Positions 7,314 to 15,367 of a stretch of 53,451 nt of DNA are shown one piece after another. A model generated the notes under the pieces. That model saw only the letters and a program-made list of their open reading frames with translations, did no database searches and was not told the DNA's origin. Where the stretch lies: assembly GCF_014648195.1 (NCBI RefSeq), contig NZ_BMQQ01000017.1, positions 1 to 53,451 on the forward strand, in the 5' to 3' direction. Each line of letters begins with the position of its first letter. Position 1 is the stretch's first letter. Both the position numbers and the translations under genes were made by a program. This DNA comes from Streptomyces purpureus. GTDB lineage: Bacteria; Actinomycetota; Actinomycetes; Streptomycetales; Streptomycetaceae.

Positions 7314-9443
7314 ATGCGACGGAGCGATCTCCCGGCGGAGCTGAACCGGTTCGTGGGCCGGGCGGCGGAGCTGGACGAGCTGGGCCGGATGCTGACGCGG
7401 GCCCGCCTGGTCACCGTGGTCGGGGTGGGCGGGGTCGGTAAGACACGGCTGGCGCTGCGGGCCGCCGCGGTCGCGCAGAAACGCTACGCCGACGGGGTCC
7501 GGCCGGCCGAGCTGTCCGCGCTGCGGGACCCGGTGGTGGTGGCGCACGCGCTGGCCGAGGCCGTCGGGTTGACCGATCACACCCTGCGGCCGCCGCTCGA
7601 GATGCTCGTGGAGCATCTGGCTGAGCGCCAACTGCTGCTTGTGGTCGACGGCTTCGAGCATCTGGTGGAGGAGTGCGCCCCGCTCCTGCGCGAGCTGCTG
7701 CGGCGGGCGCCGGGTCTGACGGTGCTCGCGGTGGGACGCCGGCCCGTAGGGATCGCCGGGGAGGCGGTCTTCGCGCTCGCCCCGATGAGCGAGGGGGACG
7801 CCGTGGCGCTGTTCGGTGAGCGGGCCGCCTCGCTCGGGGCGCCGCCCGGCGGCGATGCGGAGGTGCGGGAGCTGTGCCGGCGCCTGGAGGGGATTCCGCT
7901 GGCGCTGGAGCTGGCGGCCGGCCGGCTGCCGGTGCTCTCCGTCGGGCAGGTGCTCCAGCGGCTCGGCGACCGGTTCCGGCTGCTGGACGACGGGCCGCGC
8001 GGTGAGCTGCCCCGGCATCGGACGCTGCGTACGGCCATCGGCTGGAGCCATGAGCTGTGCACGCCCAAGGAACGGCTCCTGTGGGCACGGCTCTCGGTCT
8101 TCGCGGGCCCCTTCGACCTGGAGGCGGTGGAGTACGTCTGCGGCGGCGCCGAGCTGGCGCCGGACGAGGTGCTGGGGGTGCTGTCGGGCCTGGTCGCGCA
8201 GTCCCTGCTGAGCCGGGAGGACGGCCCGGCCGGCCCGCGCTTCCGGATGCTGGACACGGTGGCGGCGTACGGCGCCGGGTGGCTGGCGGCGCTCGGCGAC
8301 ACCGAGCGGATGCGCCGGCGCCACCGCGACTGGTACGTGGGCCTTGCCACCTGGTGCGAGCTGGAATGGTTCAGCCCCCGGCAGGCGGAGGTGGCGGCCT
8401 GTACGGAGAGCGCGCTGCCGCATCTACGGGCCGCGCTCGACCTGTGCCTGGAGCACCCCGAGGATGCGCATCTGGCGCAGTATCTGGCGGGGACTCTCTG
8501 GTTCTACTGGGCCGGGTGCGGGCGGCTCGCCGAGGGCCGCCACTGGCTGGAGCGGGCGCTGGCGATGGATTCCGGCCATCAGGATGCCCGGCTGAAGGCG
8601 CTGTGGGTGCTCGGATACGTGGCGGTCCTCCAGGGCGATCCGACCGCGGCGCTCGGGGCGCTGTACGAGTGCGGGGAGCGGGCCCGGGGCGCGGGGAACG
8701 CGGTCGCGGAGGCGTACGCCGTGCACCGCATGGGCTGCCTGGCGCTGCTCTCGGACGACCTGCCCCGGGCCGAGGAGCTGCTGCGGCAGACCCTGGACGC
8801 CTACCGGGAGTTGGGCGAGCTCAACAGCAATGTCCTGATGGCCCAGGTCGAGCTTGGGATGGCGCTGGTGTTCCGGGGCGATCTGGAGGGCGCGGTGGCG
8901 CTCTGCGCCGAAGCGCGGGAGGTCTGCGAGGACCACGGCGAGCGCTGGACCAGGGCGTACGCGCTGTATGTGCTGGCGTACGCGGCGTGGACGCGGGACG
9001 CGTACGGCGAGGCGCGGGAGCTGCTCGGTGAGTGCATCGCCATCGACCACGCCTTTCACGACCTGGTGGGTCTTGTGCTGGCGTTCGAGTTGCTCGCGCT
9101 GGTGACGGCGAGCGAGGGCGATCCCGCCGAGGCTGCCGTGCTCCAGGGGGCGGCCGAGACCGTGTGGGACACGGTGGGCCTGCCGTTGTTCGGCTCGGAG
9201 TCCTTCAACGCGCCCCGGGCGCTGTGCGAACGGCAGGCGGGCGAGGTGCTAGGAGCCGAGGTGTACGCGGCAGCGGTCCGGGAAGGGCGGGCGCTCTCGC
9301 CGGACGCGGCGGTGGAGCGGGCGCTCGCCCGGCGCACACCGGACGCGGGGCCGGGCCGCGGGACGCCGGGGCGTGTTCCCGCGCCGGGAACGCGGAAGCC
9401 CGCCGGCTCCCCCACCGGAAACGGCGGGGAGACGGCGGGCTGA
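7314..9443 (+). CDS. STAND-type ATPase with TPR-like C-terminus, no DNA-binding domain seen
   Basis: 709 residues. An N-terminal NTPase begins FVGRAAELDELGRML. Walker A is GVGGVGKT (about 37-44), Walker B is LLVVDGFEHL, and GIPLALELAAGRL is a conserved downstream motif of the AfsR/LuxR-associated ATPases. From about residue 340 come helical repeats rich in Ala and Leu (YLAGTLWFYW, LGYVAVLQGDPTAAL, ELGMALVFRGDLEGAV) that read as TPRs. Relatives often carry an N-terminal SARP or C-terminal LuxR DNA-binding domain; neither is present, so it may act through protein contacts. It faces rpsD tail to tail with 24 bases between them. Confidence 0.75.
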   Translation: MRRSDLPAELNRFVGRAAELDELGRMLTRARLVTVVGVGGVGKTRLALRAAAVAQKRYADGVRPAELSALRDPVVVAHALAEAVGLTDHTLRPPLEMLVEHLAERQLLLVVDGFEHLVEECAPLLRELLRRAPGLTVLAVGRRPVGIAGEAVFALAPMSEGDAVALFGERAASLGAPPGGDAEVRELCRRLEGIPLALELAAGRLPVLSVGQVLQRLGDRFRLLDDGPRGELPRHRTLRTAIGWSHELCTPKERLLWARLSVFAGPFDLEAVEYVCGGAELAPDEVLGVLSGLVAQSLLSREDGPAGPRFRMLDTVAAYGAGWLAALGDTERMRRRHRDWYVGLATWCELEWFSPRQAEVAACTESALPHLRAALDLCLEHPEDAHLAQYLAGTLWFYWAGCGRLAEGRHWLERALAMDSGHQDARLKALWVLGYVAVLQGDPTAALGALYECGERARGAGNAVAEAYAVHRMGCLALLSDDLPRAEELLRQTLDAYRELGELNSNVLMAQVELGMALVFRGDLEGAVALCAEAREVCEDHGERWTRAYALYVLAYAAWTRDAYGEARELLGECIAIDHAFHDLVGLVLAFELLALVTASEGDPAEAAVLQGAAETVWDTVGLPLFGSESFNAPRALCERQAGEVLGAEVYAAAVREGRALSPDAAVERALARRTPDAGPGRGTPGRVPAPGTRKPAGSPTGNGGETAG
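9397..9441. terminator. Hairpin in the last codons of the ATPase gene, likely rpsD terminator
   Basis: AGCCCGCCG pairs with CGGCGGGCT, with an inner CTCCCC/GGGGAG stem. It ends two bases before the ATPase stop and about 27 bases beyond the rpsD stop. It can serve rpsD directly and perhaps the plus-strand gene too. Confidence 0.6.
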
Positions 9444-9467
9444 TACCGCGAAGTGACTGCGCCTGCG

Positions 9468-10082
9468 TCAGCGGGCGTAGTACTCGACGACCAGCTGCTC
9501 GTCGCAGATGACCGGGATTTCCTTGCGGTTCGGGTCGCGGTCGAGGCGGAAGGCCAGGGCCTTCAGGTTGACCTGCAGGTAGCGCGGGGTCTCACCGTCG
9601 GCGGCGAAGCCTCCCTCGCGGGCGACCTGGAACAGGGCCTTCTCGCGGGAGCGCTCGCGGACCGTCACGACGTCGTCGGGACGGACGCGGAAGGACGGCT
9701 TGTCGACCTTGCCGCCGTTGACCTCGATGTGGCCGTGGACGACCATCTGGCGGGCCTGGTAGATGGTGCGGGCGATGCCCGAACGCAGGACCAGGGCGTC
9801 GAGACGACGCTCGAGCTCGACGACCAGCGCCTCGCCCGTCTTGCCCTCGGCCTTCTTGGCGCGGTCGTAGGCGCGGGCCATCTGGCGCTCGCTGATGTCG
9901 TACTGGGCGCGCAGACGCTGCTTCTCGAGCAGACGGACCTTGTAGTCCGAGTTCTGCTTGCGGCCACGGCCGTGCTCGCCCGGCGGGTAGGGGCGGGCCT
10001 CGAAGTACTTGACGGCCTTCGGCGTCAGCGCGATGCCGAGCGCACGGGACTTCTTGACCTTGGGACGCGACTGGTTAGGCAC
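9468..10082 (-). CDS. rpsD: Small-subunit ribosomal protein S4
   Basis: Binds 16S rRNA early in 30S assembly. The 204-residue protein has the S4 N-terminal domain and an S4 RNA-binding module (RRLDALVLRSGIARTIYQAR, VHGHIEVNG). The N-terminus lacks the four zinc-binding cysteines found in some S4 proteins, so this is the zinc-independent form. The GTG start at 10082 is preceded by GGAG and GGAGG. Only 56 bases separate it from the divergent DUF2470 gene, so its promoter must lie in or before that gene's first codons. An iron box lies 23 bases upstream of the start. Confidence 0.97.
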   Translation of the reverse strand: MPNQSRPKVKKSRALGIALTPKAVKYFEARPYPPGEHGRGRKQNSDYKVRLLEKQRLRAQYDISERQMARAYDRAKKAEGKTGEALVVELERRLDALVLRSGIARTIYQARQMVVHGHIEVNGGKVDKPSFRVRPDDVVTVRERSREKALFQVAREGGFAADGETPRYLQVNLKALAFRLDRDPNRKEIPVICDEQLVVEYYAR

Positions 10083-10105
10083 GTTCTCCAGACCTCCGTT
10101 GTAGG

Positions 10106-10124
10106 TTAGGTTAGGCTCACCTTA
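10106..10124. promoter_or_regulatory. Iron box (DmdR/DtxR/IdeR-type operator)
   Basis: The 19 bases TTAGGTTAGGCTCACCTTA match the consensus iron box I know for Streptomyces DmdR1 (TTAGGTTAGGCTCACCTAA) at 18 of 19 positions. It ends 14 bases before the DUF2470 start and 23 bases before the rpsD start. Iron-loaded repressor here should reduce expression of the DUF2470 gene and could also affect rpsD. Confidence 0.85.
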
Positions 10125-10138
10125 CTCAAGGAGATCGC

Positions 10139-11032
10139 ATGTCTCGTCCGGGGAACACCAGTCACGTCACGGACAACACGGAGAAGGCCGACCCCAGCGC
10201 AGGGGTCAGCACCACCGGCTCCCAGGAAAACCATGGGGCCGACGCCGGCGCCCAGGTGGTGCATCGCGCCGGTCACGTGACGGAGGTCCGATCAGATCGT
10301 GGTCAGCCGCGTCCCAGCGGACTTGAAATCGCGCGGATGCCGTCAGCAGCCGAGCGCACACGAACTCTCGTACAGAGTACATGCTCCGCGGTGCTGATCG
10401 TTCCGGGGGCCGAGGCCTTCGGCTCCGACCGGCTGATGCCCGAGACCCGATCCGTCGGTCCGGACGGCGAGGTCTTCCTGCTCTTCCCGGCCGACGCCCC
10501 GGCCGTACGGGCCGCCACGCACGCCCAGGACGACGAGCTGCCGGCCGTGCTCGAGCTCACCGACGTGGCCCCGGTCTCCGTCCCCCACCGTATCCGCGGC
10601 CGGGCCTGGATCTCCGGCTGGCTCACCTCACTGCCCGGGCACGCCGGCCCCGGCCGGATGATGCTGCGCCTGGAGGTGGGCGAGGCGAGCGTCGACGACC
10701 TGTGGGGCGCGGCGAAGGTCGACCCCGAGGCCTTCGCACAGGCCGCACCCGACCCCCTGGTCTCCCACGAGACCGAACTGCTCCAGCACCTCCACGCGGC
10801 GCACGGCCCCCAGGTACGCGAGCTGGGCACCCTCCTCGGCGACCGCGCGGCGCAGGGCACGGCCGTACGGGACGTGGTCCCGCTGGCGCTCGACCGCTTC
10901 GGCCTGCGGATCCGCTTCAGCGACGGAGCGGGCCACTGCTTCGACACCCGCTTCGACTTCCCGGAGCCCGTACGCGACGTGAGCGAACTCCGCCGCGCGA
11001 TGCACCGCCTCTTCGAGGCGGCCCAGCACTGA
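10139..11032 (+). CDS. DUF2470-domain protein, HugZ-like haem/iron-utilisation candidate
   Basis: 297 residues. Residues about 67-190 (MPSAAERTRTLVQSTCSAVL onward) look like a pyridoxamine-oxidase-type split barrel. The C-terminal part (SHETELLQHLHAAHG, FDFPEPVRDVSELRRAMHRL) is a DUF2470 domain. This pairing is known from HugZ-type haem-degrading proteins, and the iron box just upstream supports a role in iron. The ATG at 10139 has a strong AAGGAG seven bases upstream. The first 66 residues are low complexity, and the internal ATG at residue 67 is an alternative start without an obvious ribosome site. Haem-binding residues were not verified. Confidence 0.75.
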   Translation: MSRPGNTSHVTDNTEKADPSAGVSTTGSQENHGADAGAQVVHRAGHVTEVRSDRGQPRPSGLEIARMPSAAERTRTLVQSTCSAVLIVPGAEAFGSDRLMPETRSVGPDGEVFLLFPADAPAVRAATHAQDDELPAVLELTDVAPVSVPHRIRGRAWISGWLTSLPGHAGPGRMMLRLEVGEASVDDLWGAAKVDPEAFAQAAPDPLVSHETELLQHLHAAHGPQVRELGTLLGDRAAQGTAVRDVVPLALDRFGLRIRFSDGAGHCFDTRFDFPEPVRDVSELRRAMHRLFEAAQH

Positions 11033-11039
11033 CCTCGGC

Positions 11040-12398
11040 TCAGCCGCCGCTCTCGCCCTTCAGGCGCTCGCGGACCTTCTCCACCACGTCCGCGTACCGG
11101 GCCTCCGCGCCGTAGCGGGTCGGTTCGTAGTAGCGCTTGCCGTGGACCGCGTCCGGGGCGTACTGCTGCGGGGCGATGGCGCCGGGGACGTCGTGGGGGT
11201 AGACGTAACCCTGGGCGTGGCCGAGTTTGGCCGCGCCCTTGTAGTGGCCGTCGCGCAGATGGGGCGGGACCGGGCCCGCGAGACCGGCCCGGACATCTGC
11301 GAGGGCCGCGCCGATCGCGGTGGTCGCCGCGTTCGACTTCGGGGCCAGGGCGAGGGCGATGGTGGCGTGGCTGAGGGTCAGCGCCGCCTCGGGGAAGCCG
11401 ATCATGGCGACAGCCTGGGCCGCGGCGACCGCGGTCGGCAGGGCCGTCGGATCCGCCAGGCCGATGTCCTCGCTCGCCGAGATCATCAGCCGGCGGGCGA
11501 TGAACCGCGGGTCCTCCCCCGCCTCGATCATCCGGGACAGGTAGTGCAGCGCCGCGTCCACGTCCGAGCCGCGGATCGACTTGATGAGGGCGCTGGCCAC
11601 GTCGTAGTGCTGGTCGCCGTCCCGGTCGTACTTCACCGCCGCCCGGTCGACGGTCTGCTCGACCGTCTCCAGGGAGATCTCCGGCTCGCCCTTGGCGATG
11701 GCCGCGCCCGCGGCCGCCTCCAGGGCGGTCAGGGCCCGCCGGGCGTCGCCGCCCGCGATCCGCAGCAGGTGCCCCTCGGCGTCCGCAGTGAGGGTGACCG
11801 CGCCGCCGAGGCCGCGCTCATCGGTGAGGGCCCGCGCCATCAGGCCGCGCAGGTCGTCCTCGGTGAGCGGCTCCAGAGTCAGCAGCAGGGAGCGGGAGAG
11901 CAGCGGTGAGATCACCGAGAAGTAGGGGTTCTCGGTGGTGGCGGCGATCAGCGTCACCCAGCGGTTCTCCACCGCCGGGAGCAGGGAGTCCTGCTGGGCC
12001 TTGCTGAAGCGGTGGATCTCGTCGAGGAAGAGGACGGTGTCTTTGCCGAAGCCGCCGGCCGCGCGCCGCGCCCCGTCGATGACCGCGCGGACCTCCTTGA
12101 CGCCGGCGGTGATCGCGGAGAGCTCGACGAAGCGTTTGTTGGTCGCCTTGGAGACCACGTAGGCGAGGGTGGTCTTGCCCGTGCCGGGCGGGCCCCAAAG
12201 GATCACCGAGGAGGCCCCGGCGGGGCCGCCCGCGCCGTCGCCGACCAGGCGCCGCAGCGGGGACCCCGGCCTGAGCAGATGCTGCTGGCCGACGACCTCG
12301 TCCAGGGTGCGCGGGCGCATCCGTACGGCCAGGGGGCTGCTGGACGGGTCCTTCTCCTGGCGTTCTTCGGCGGCTGCGGTAAACAGGTCGGGCTCCAC
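11040..12398 (-). CDS. rarA: Replication-associated recombination protein A (RarA/MgsA)
   Basis: AAA+ ATPase acting at stalled replication forks. The 452-residue product has MRPRTLDEVVGQQHLL, Walker A GPPGTGKTTLA, Walker B LFLDEIHRFSKAQQD, sensor ATTENPYFS and the MgsA C-terminal oligomerisation region (AMIGFPEAALTLSHATIALA, PQQYAPDAVHGKRYYEP). The start is GTG at 12398, just before DLFTAAAEE, the clamp-binding-like N-terminus. It follows the VKOR gene by 57 bases. Its 3' end meets the DUF2470 gene tail to tail, 7 bases apart. Confidence 0.95.
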   Translation of the reverse strand: MEPDLFTAAAEERQEKDPSSSPLAVRMRPRTLDEVVGQQHLLRPGSPLRRLVGDGAGGPAGASSVILWGPPGTGKTTLAYVVSKATNKRFVELSAITAGVKEVRAVIDGARRAAGGFGKDTVLFLDEIHRFSKAQQDSLLPAVENRWVTLIAATTENPYFSVISPLLSRSLLLTLEPLTEDDLRGLMARALTDERGLGGAVTLTADAEGHLLRIAGGDARRALTALEAAAGAAIAKGEPEISLETVEQTVDRAAVKYDRDGDQHYDVASALIKSIRGSDVDAALHYLSRMIEAGEDPRFIARRLMISASEDIGLADPTALPTAVAAAQAVAMIGFPEAALTLSHATIALALAPKSNAATTAIGAALADVRAGLAGPVPPHLRDGHYKGAAKLGHAQGYVYPHDVPGAIAPQQYAPDAVHGKRYYEPTRYGAEARYADVVEKVRERLKGESGG

Positions 12399-12455
12399 GT
12401 CCTGAAGCCTAGGTCACCCCACTGACAACGCCGAAAGGGCGGTCGTCGGAGGAGG

Positions 12456-13076
12456 TCAGCTCGTCCAGAAGTCCCACCAGCGCGTAAGGATCAGCATGCC
12501 GATGATCCCGATGTGCAGGACAGGCAGGACCCAGGTGAACTCGTCCAGGAAGCGGCGCAGCCAGGCGGGGGCGGGCAGCAGCCCGCGGCGGACGTTGTGC
12601 GAGGTCACGTACCAGAACATGACGATGGTGGCGACCCAGGCCAGGCAGCACCACAGGCAGAGCGAGCCGATCACGTACAGGGACTGGTACGTCAGCCAGG
12701 CGCAGAAGCCGACGCCGAAGAGGGTGCCGGCGTTGAGGCCGAGCCAGTACCAGCGGCGGAACCGGGCCCCGGCGACCAGGGCCATGCCGATCGCGATGAC
12801 CATCCCGTAGGTGACCAGACCGAGCATGGGGTTGGGGAAGCCGAAGGCCTCCGCCTGCTCGCTCTTCATGATGTTTCCGCAGGCCACGACCGGGTTGATG
12901 CTGCATCCCGGGGTGAAGCCCGGGTCTTCGAGCAGCTTGAACTTGTCGATCGTGATGACCCAGGAGGCCAGCAGGCCCGCCGCGCCCGTGATCACGAGCA
13001 GCCAAGCGAGCGCCCGGCTCGCTCCGACGCCTCCGTCCCTTTCGGAGGAGACGCCGTCAACCGCTGCTTTCGTCAT
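12456..13076 (-). CDS. Vitamin K epoxide reductase (VKOR) family membrane protein
   Basis: Quinone-linked oxidoreductase that re-oxidises periplasmic disulfide-forming partners in actinobacteria. The 206-residue protein has about five membrane helices, the loop cysteines C58 and C66 (CSINPVVAC) and the active pair C140-x-x-C143 in GSLCLWCC. No fused thioredoxin domain is present, so a separate DsbA-like partner is expected; a DsbA/FrnE-fold protein lies at 49399 but lacks an export signal. The ATG at 13076 has only a weak GGAA upstream. Probably transcribed with rarA. Confidence 0.88.
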   Translation of the reverse strand: MTKAAVDGVSSERDGGVGASRALAWLLVITGAAGLLASWVITIDKFKLLEDPGFTPGCSINPVVACGNIMKSEQAEAFGFPNPMLGLVTYGMVIAIGMALVAGARFRRWYWLGLNAGTLFGVGFCAWLTYQSLYVIGSLCLWCCLAWVATIVMFWYVTSHNVRRGLLPAPAWLRRFLDEFTWVLPVLHIGIIGMLILTRWWDFWTS

Positions 13077-13188
13077 GTCGCCGTTCCATCACTCGGGGCC
13101 TGGGCATGGTCATTCTGCCGCAAAGCCTTGTGCGTCGGCCGTTCGATGGACATAAGGACGGACGCGGGTGCGACAGGAGGGCGGACAT

Positions 13189-13224
13189 GAAGGGGCCCCG
13201 GACCGGCCGGTCCGGGGCCCCTTC
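13189..13224 (-). terminator. hisS terminator, perfect 36-bp palindrome
   Basis: GAAGGGGCCCCGGACCGG is followed directly by its exact reverse complement. It sits 22 bases beyond the hisS stop in the hisS-VKOR gap, so the VKOR/rarA pair probably has its own promoter between this point and 13076. Confidence 0.8.
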
Positions 13225-13246
13225 GCCCGCACGCGCGTACGGGATG

Positions 13247-14509
13247 TCAGCCGAGCTTCGCCCGCAGCCGCTCCGTCACCTGCTCCAGGGCGACCGCCTC
13301 CTGCTCGCCGGACTCCATGTCCTTGAGCTGGACGACACCCTCGGCGAGGTCACGCTCGCCCGCGACGAGGGTGAAGCGGGCTCCCGAGCGGTTGGCGTTC
13401 TTCATGTGGCTCTTGAGGCCCTTCGCGCCGTACGAGAAGTCGGCCGCGATGCCCTCCTTGCGCAGCTCGGTGACCTTGCCGAAGAGGACCTTGCGGGCCT
13501 CTTCGCCGAGGGCCACCGCGAAGACGCTGGTGGGGGCCGGGATGTCGAGCTCGATGCCCTCGGCCTGGAGCGCCAGGACCGTACGGTCCACGCCCAGCGC
13601 CCAGCCGACGGACGGCAGCGCCGGGCCGCCGATCATCTCGGACAGGCCGTCGTAGCGACCGCCACCGCCCACCGCGGACTGGGAGCCCAGACCGTCGTGG
13701 ACGAACTCGAAGGTGGTGCGGGTGTAGTAGTCGAGGCCGCGCACCAGCTTCTCGTCGTCCTCGAAGGCGACGCCCGCCGCGCCGATCAGCTCACGTACCT
13801 CCTCGTGGTACGCCTTGCAGTCGTCGCACAGGTAGTCGCGCAGCATCGGGGCGCCCACCAGCTGCTTCTGCACCTCGGCGCGCTTGTCGTCGAGGACCCG
13901 CAGCGGGTTGATCTCGATGCGGCGGACGGTCTCCTCGTCGAGGTCGAGGCCGCGCAGGAAACCCTGGAGCGCCTCGCGGTAGACCGGGCGGCACTGCTTG
14001 TCGCCGAGCGAGTTGAGCAGGATGCGGAAGTTGGACAGCCCGAGCGTGCGGTACGCCTGATCGGCCAGGATGATCAGCTCGGCGTCGAGCGCCGGGTCCT
14101 CGGCGCCGATCGCCTCTGCGCCGACCTGCGAGAAGTGGCGGTAGCGGCCCTTCTGCGGGCGCTCGTAGCGGTAGTACGAGCCGGAGTACCAGAGCTTGAC
14201 CGGCAAGCCGCCGGCCTTGTGCATGTTGGCCTCCAGCGCCGCGCGCAGCACGGAGGCGGTGCCCTCGGGGCGCAGCGCCAGGTTGGCGCCGCCCTTCGTG
14301 GTGAGGGTGTACATCTCCTTCGTCACGATGTCGGTGGACTCACCGACACCGCGGGCGAAGAGGTCGACGTCCTCGAAGCCGGGGGTCTCGATGTAGCCGT
14401 AGCCCGAGGCGCGCAGCGGCGCGGAGATGGCGTCGCGGACGGCGAGATACGTGGCCGAGTACGGCGGGATGAGGTCGTAGGTGCCCTTGGGGGCCTTGAA
14501 GGTGCTCAC
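13247..14509 (-). CDS. hisS: Histidyl-tRNA synthetase
   Basis: Class II synthetase charging tRNA-His. The product from this start has 420 residues and begins with the family's usual FKAPKGTYDLIPP. Motif 2 and histidine-binding loops are seen in LRPEGTASVLRAALE, YSGSYYRYERPQKGRYR, LDYYTRTTFEF and GGGGRYDGL; the C-terminal anticodon domain ends ERLRAKLG. The GTG at 14509 is preferred by family alignment and has AAGAG upstream; an upstream GTG at 14524 overlaps the previous stop as GTGA and adds five residues. Cotranscribed with the metallo-hydrolase gene. Confidence 0.95.
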   Translation of the reverse strand: MSTFKAPKGTYDLIPPYSATYLAVRDAISAPLRASGYGYIETPGFEDVDLFARGVGESTDIVTKEMYTLTTKGGANLALRPEGTASVLRAALEANMHKAGGLPVKLWYSGSYYRYERPQKGRYRHFSQVGAEAIGAEDPALDAELIILADQAYRTLGLSNFRILLNSLGDKQCRPVYREALQGFLRGLDLDEETVRRIEINPLRVLDDKRAEVQKQLVGAPMLRDYLCDDCKAYHEEVRELIGAAGVAFEDDEKLVRGLDYYTRTTFEFVHDGLGSQSAVGGGGRYDGLSEMIGGPALPSVGWALGVDRTVLALQAEGIELDIPAPTSVFAVALGEEARKVLFGKVTELRKEGIAADFSYGAKGLKSHMKNANRSGARFTLVAGERDLAEGVVQLKDMESGEQEAVALEQVTERLRAKLG

Positions 14510-14520
14510 GGAAACTCTTG

Positions 14521-15228
14521 TCACATTCCTCGTCGGGGAGCGGCGGGGCTCCCGAGGCCGGCGGCCACGTCCCGCAGATAGGGGTTCGTGGCGCGCTCAC
14601 GGCCGATGGTCGTCTGGGGGCCGTGGCCGGAGAGGACCACGGTCGAGTCGTCGAGTGGCAGGCACACGCGGGCCAGCGACGCGAGCATCTCGTCCATGTC
14701 ACCTCCGGGCAGGTCGGTGCGTCCGATGGAGCCGGCGAAGAGCAGATCGCCCGAGAAGAAGACGGACGGGACGTCCGCCGCTTGGGGCATCTGGAAGGTC
14801 ACCGACCCCTTGGTATGGCCGGGCGCGTGGGCGACGGTGAATTCGAGGCCGGCGAGCGACAGCTGGGCGCCGTCGGTCAGCTCCTTGACGTCGTTCGGCT
14901 CCCCGACGGTCAGCTCGCCCATGAGCTGCGTACCGAAGGAGCGGCCGAGGGCCTTCTCCGGGTCGCTCATCATGTACCGGTCCGAGGGGTGGATCCAGGC
15001 GGGTACGTCATGGGCTCCGCAGACCGGGACGACCGAGGCGACATGGTCGATGTGGCCATGGGTGAGCACGACCGCGACGGGCTTGAGCCGATGCTTCTTG
15101 AGCGTCTCCTCGACTCCCTGGGTGGCCTGGTGGCCCGGGTCGATGATCACGCACTCCTCGCCTGCGGCGGGGGCGACCAGATAGCAGTTGGTCCCCCAGG
15201 CCCCGGCGGGGAACCCGGCAATGAGCAC
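14521..15228 (-). CDS. MBL-fold metallo-hydrolase, glyoxalase II-like
   Basis: 235 residues with the binuclear metal motif THGHIDH (HxHxDH), a further His in HAPGHTKGS, the Asp in FFSGDLLF and the terminal His in LSGHGPQT. This is the glyoxalase II-like branch; the true substrate cannot be told from sequence. It starts with GTG at 15228 and runs into hisS with overlapping stop and start signals. Metallo-hydrolases of this kind sit beside hisS in several actinomycetes. Confidence 0.88.
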   Translation of the reverse strand: MLIAGFPAGAWGTNCYLVAPAAGEECVIIDPGHQATQGVEETLKKHRLKPVAVVLTHGHIDHVASVVPVCGAHDVPAWIHPSDRYMMSDPEKALGRSFGTQLMGELTVGEPNDVKELTDGAQLSLAGLEFTVAHAPGHTKGSVTFQMPQAADVPSVFFSGDLLFAGSIGRTDLPGGDMDEMLASLARVCLPLDDSTVVLSGHGPQTTIGRERATNPYLRDVAAGLGSPAAPRRGM

Positions 15229-15306
15229 GATCGTCCTTAGATGTCGTCGTCCGGCGGAAGAATGCAGATCAGAGCCTACCGGCGCGGCTCATCCCACAGC
15301 CAACCC

Positions 15307-15323
15307 GTATACGGTACGGGCAC
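15307..15323. promoter_or_regulatory. Short inverted repeat in the hydrolase-cyclophilin gap
   Basis: CCCGTA and TACGGG flank TACGG. Its place between divergent genes makes it a possible operator, but the arms are short and built from common Streptomyces words. Confidence 0.25.
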
Positions 15324-15367
15324 ACCCGTCCCGGACAGGAACAGACGACCGACAAGGAGCAGAACCG

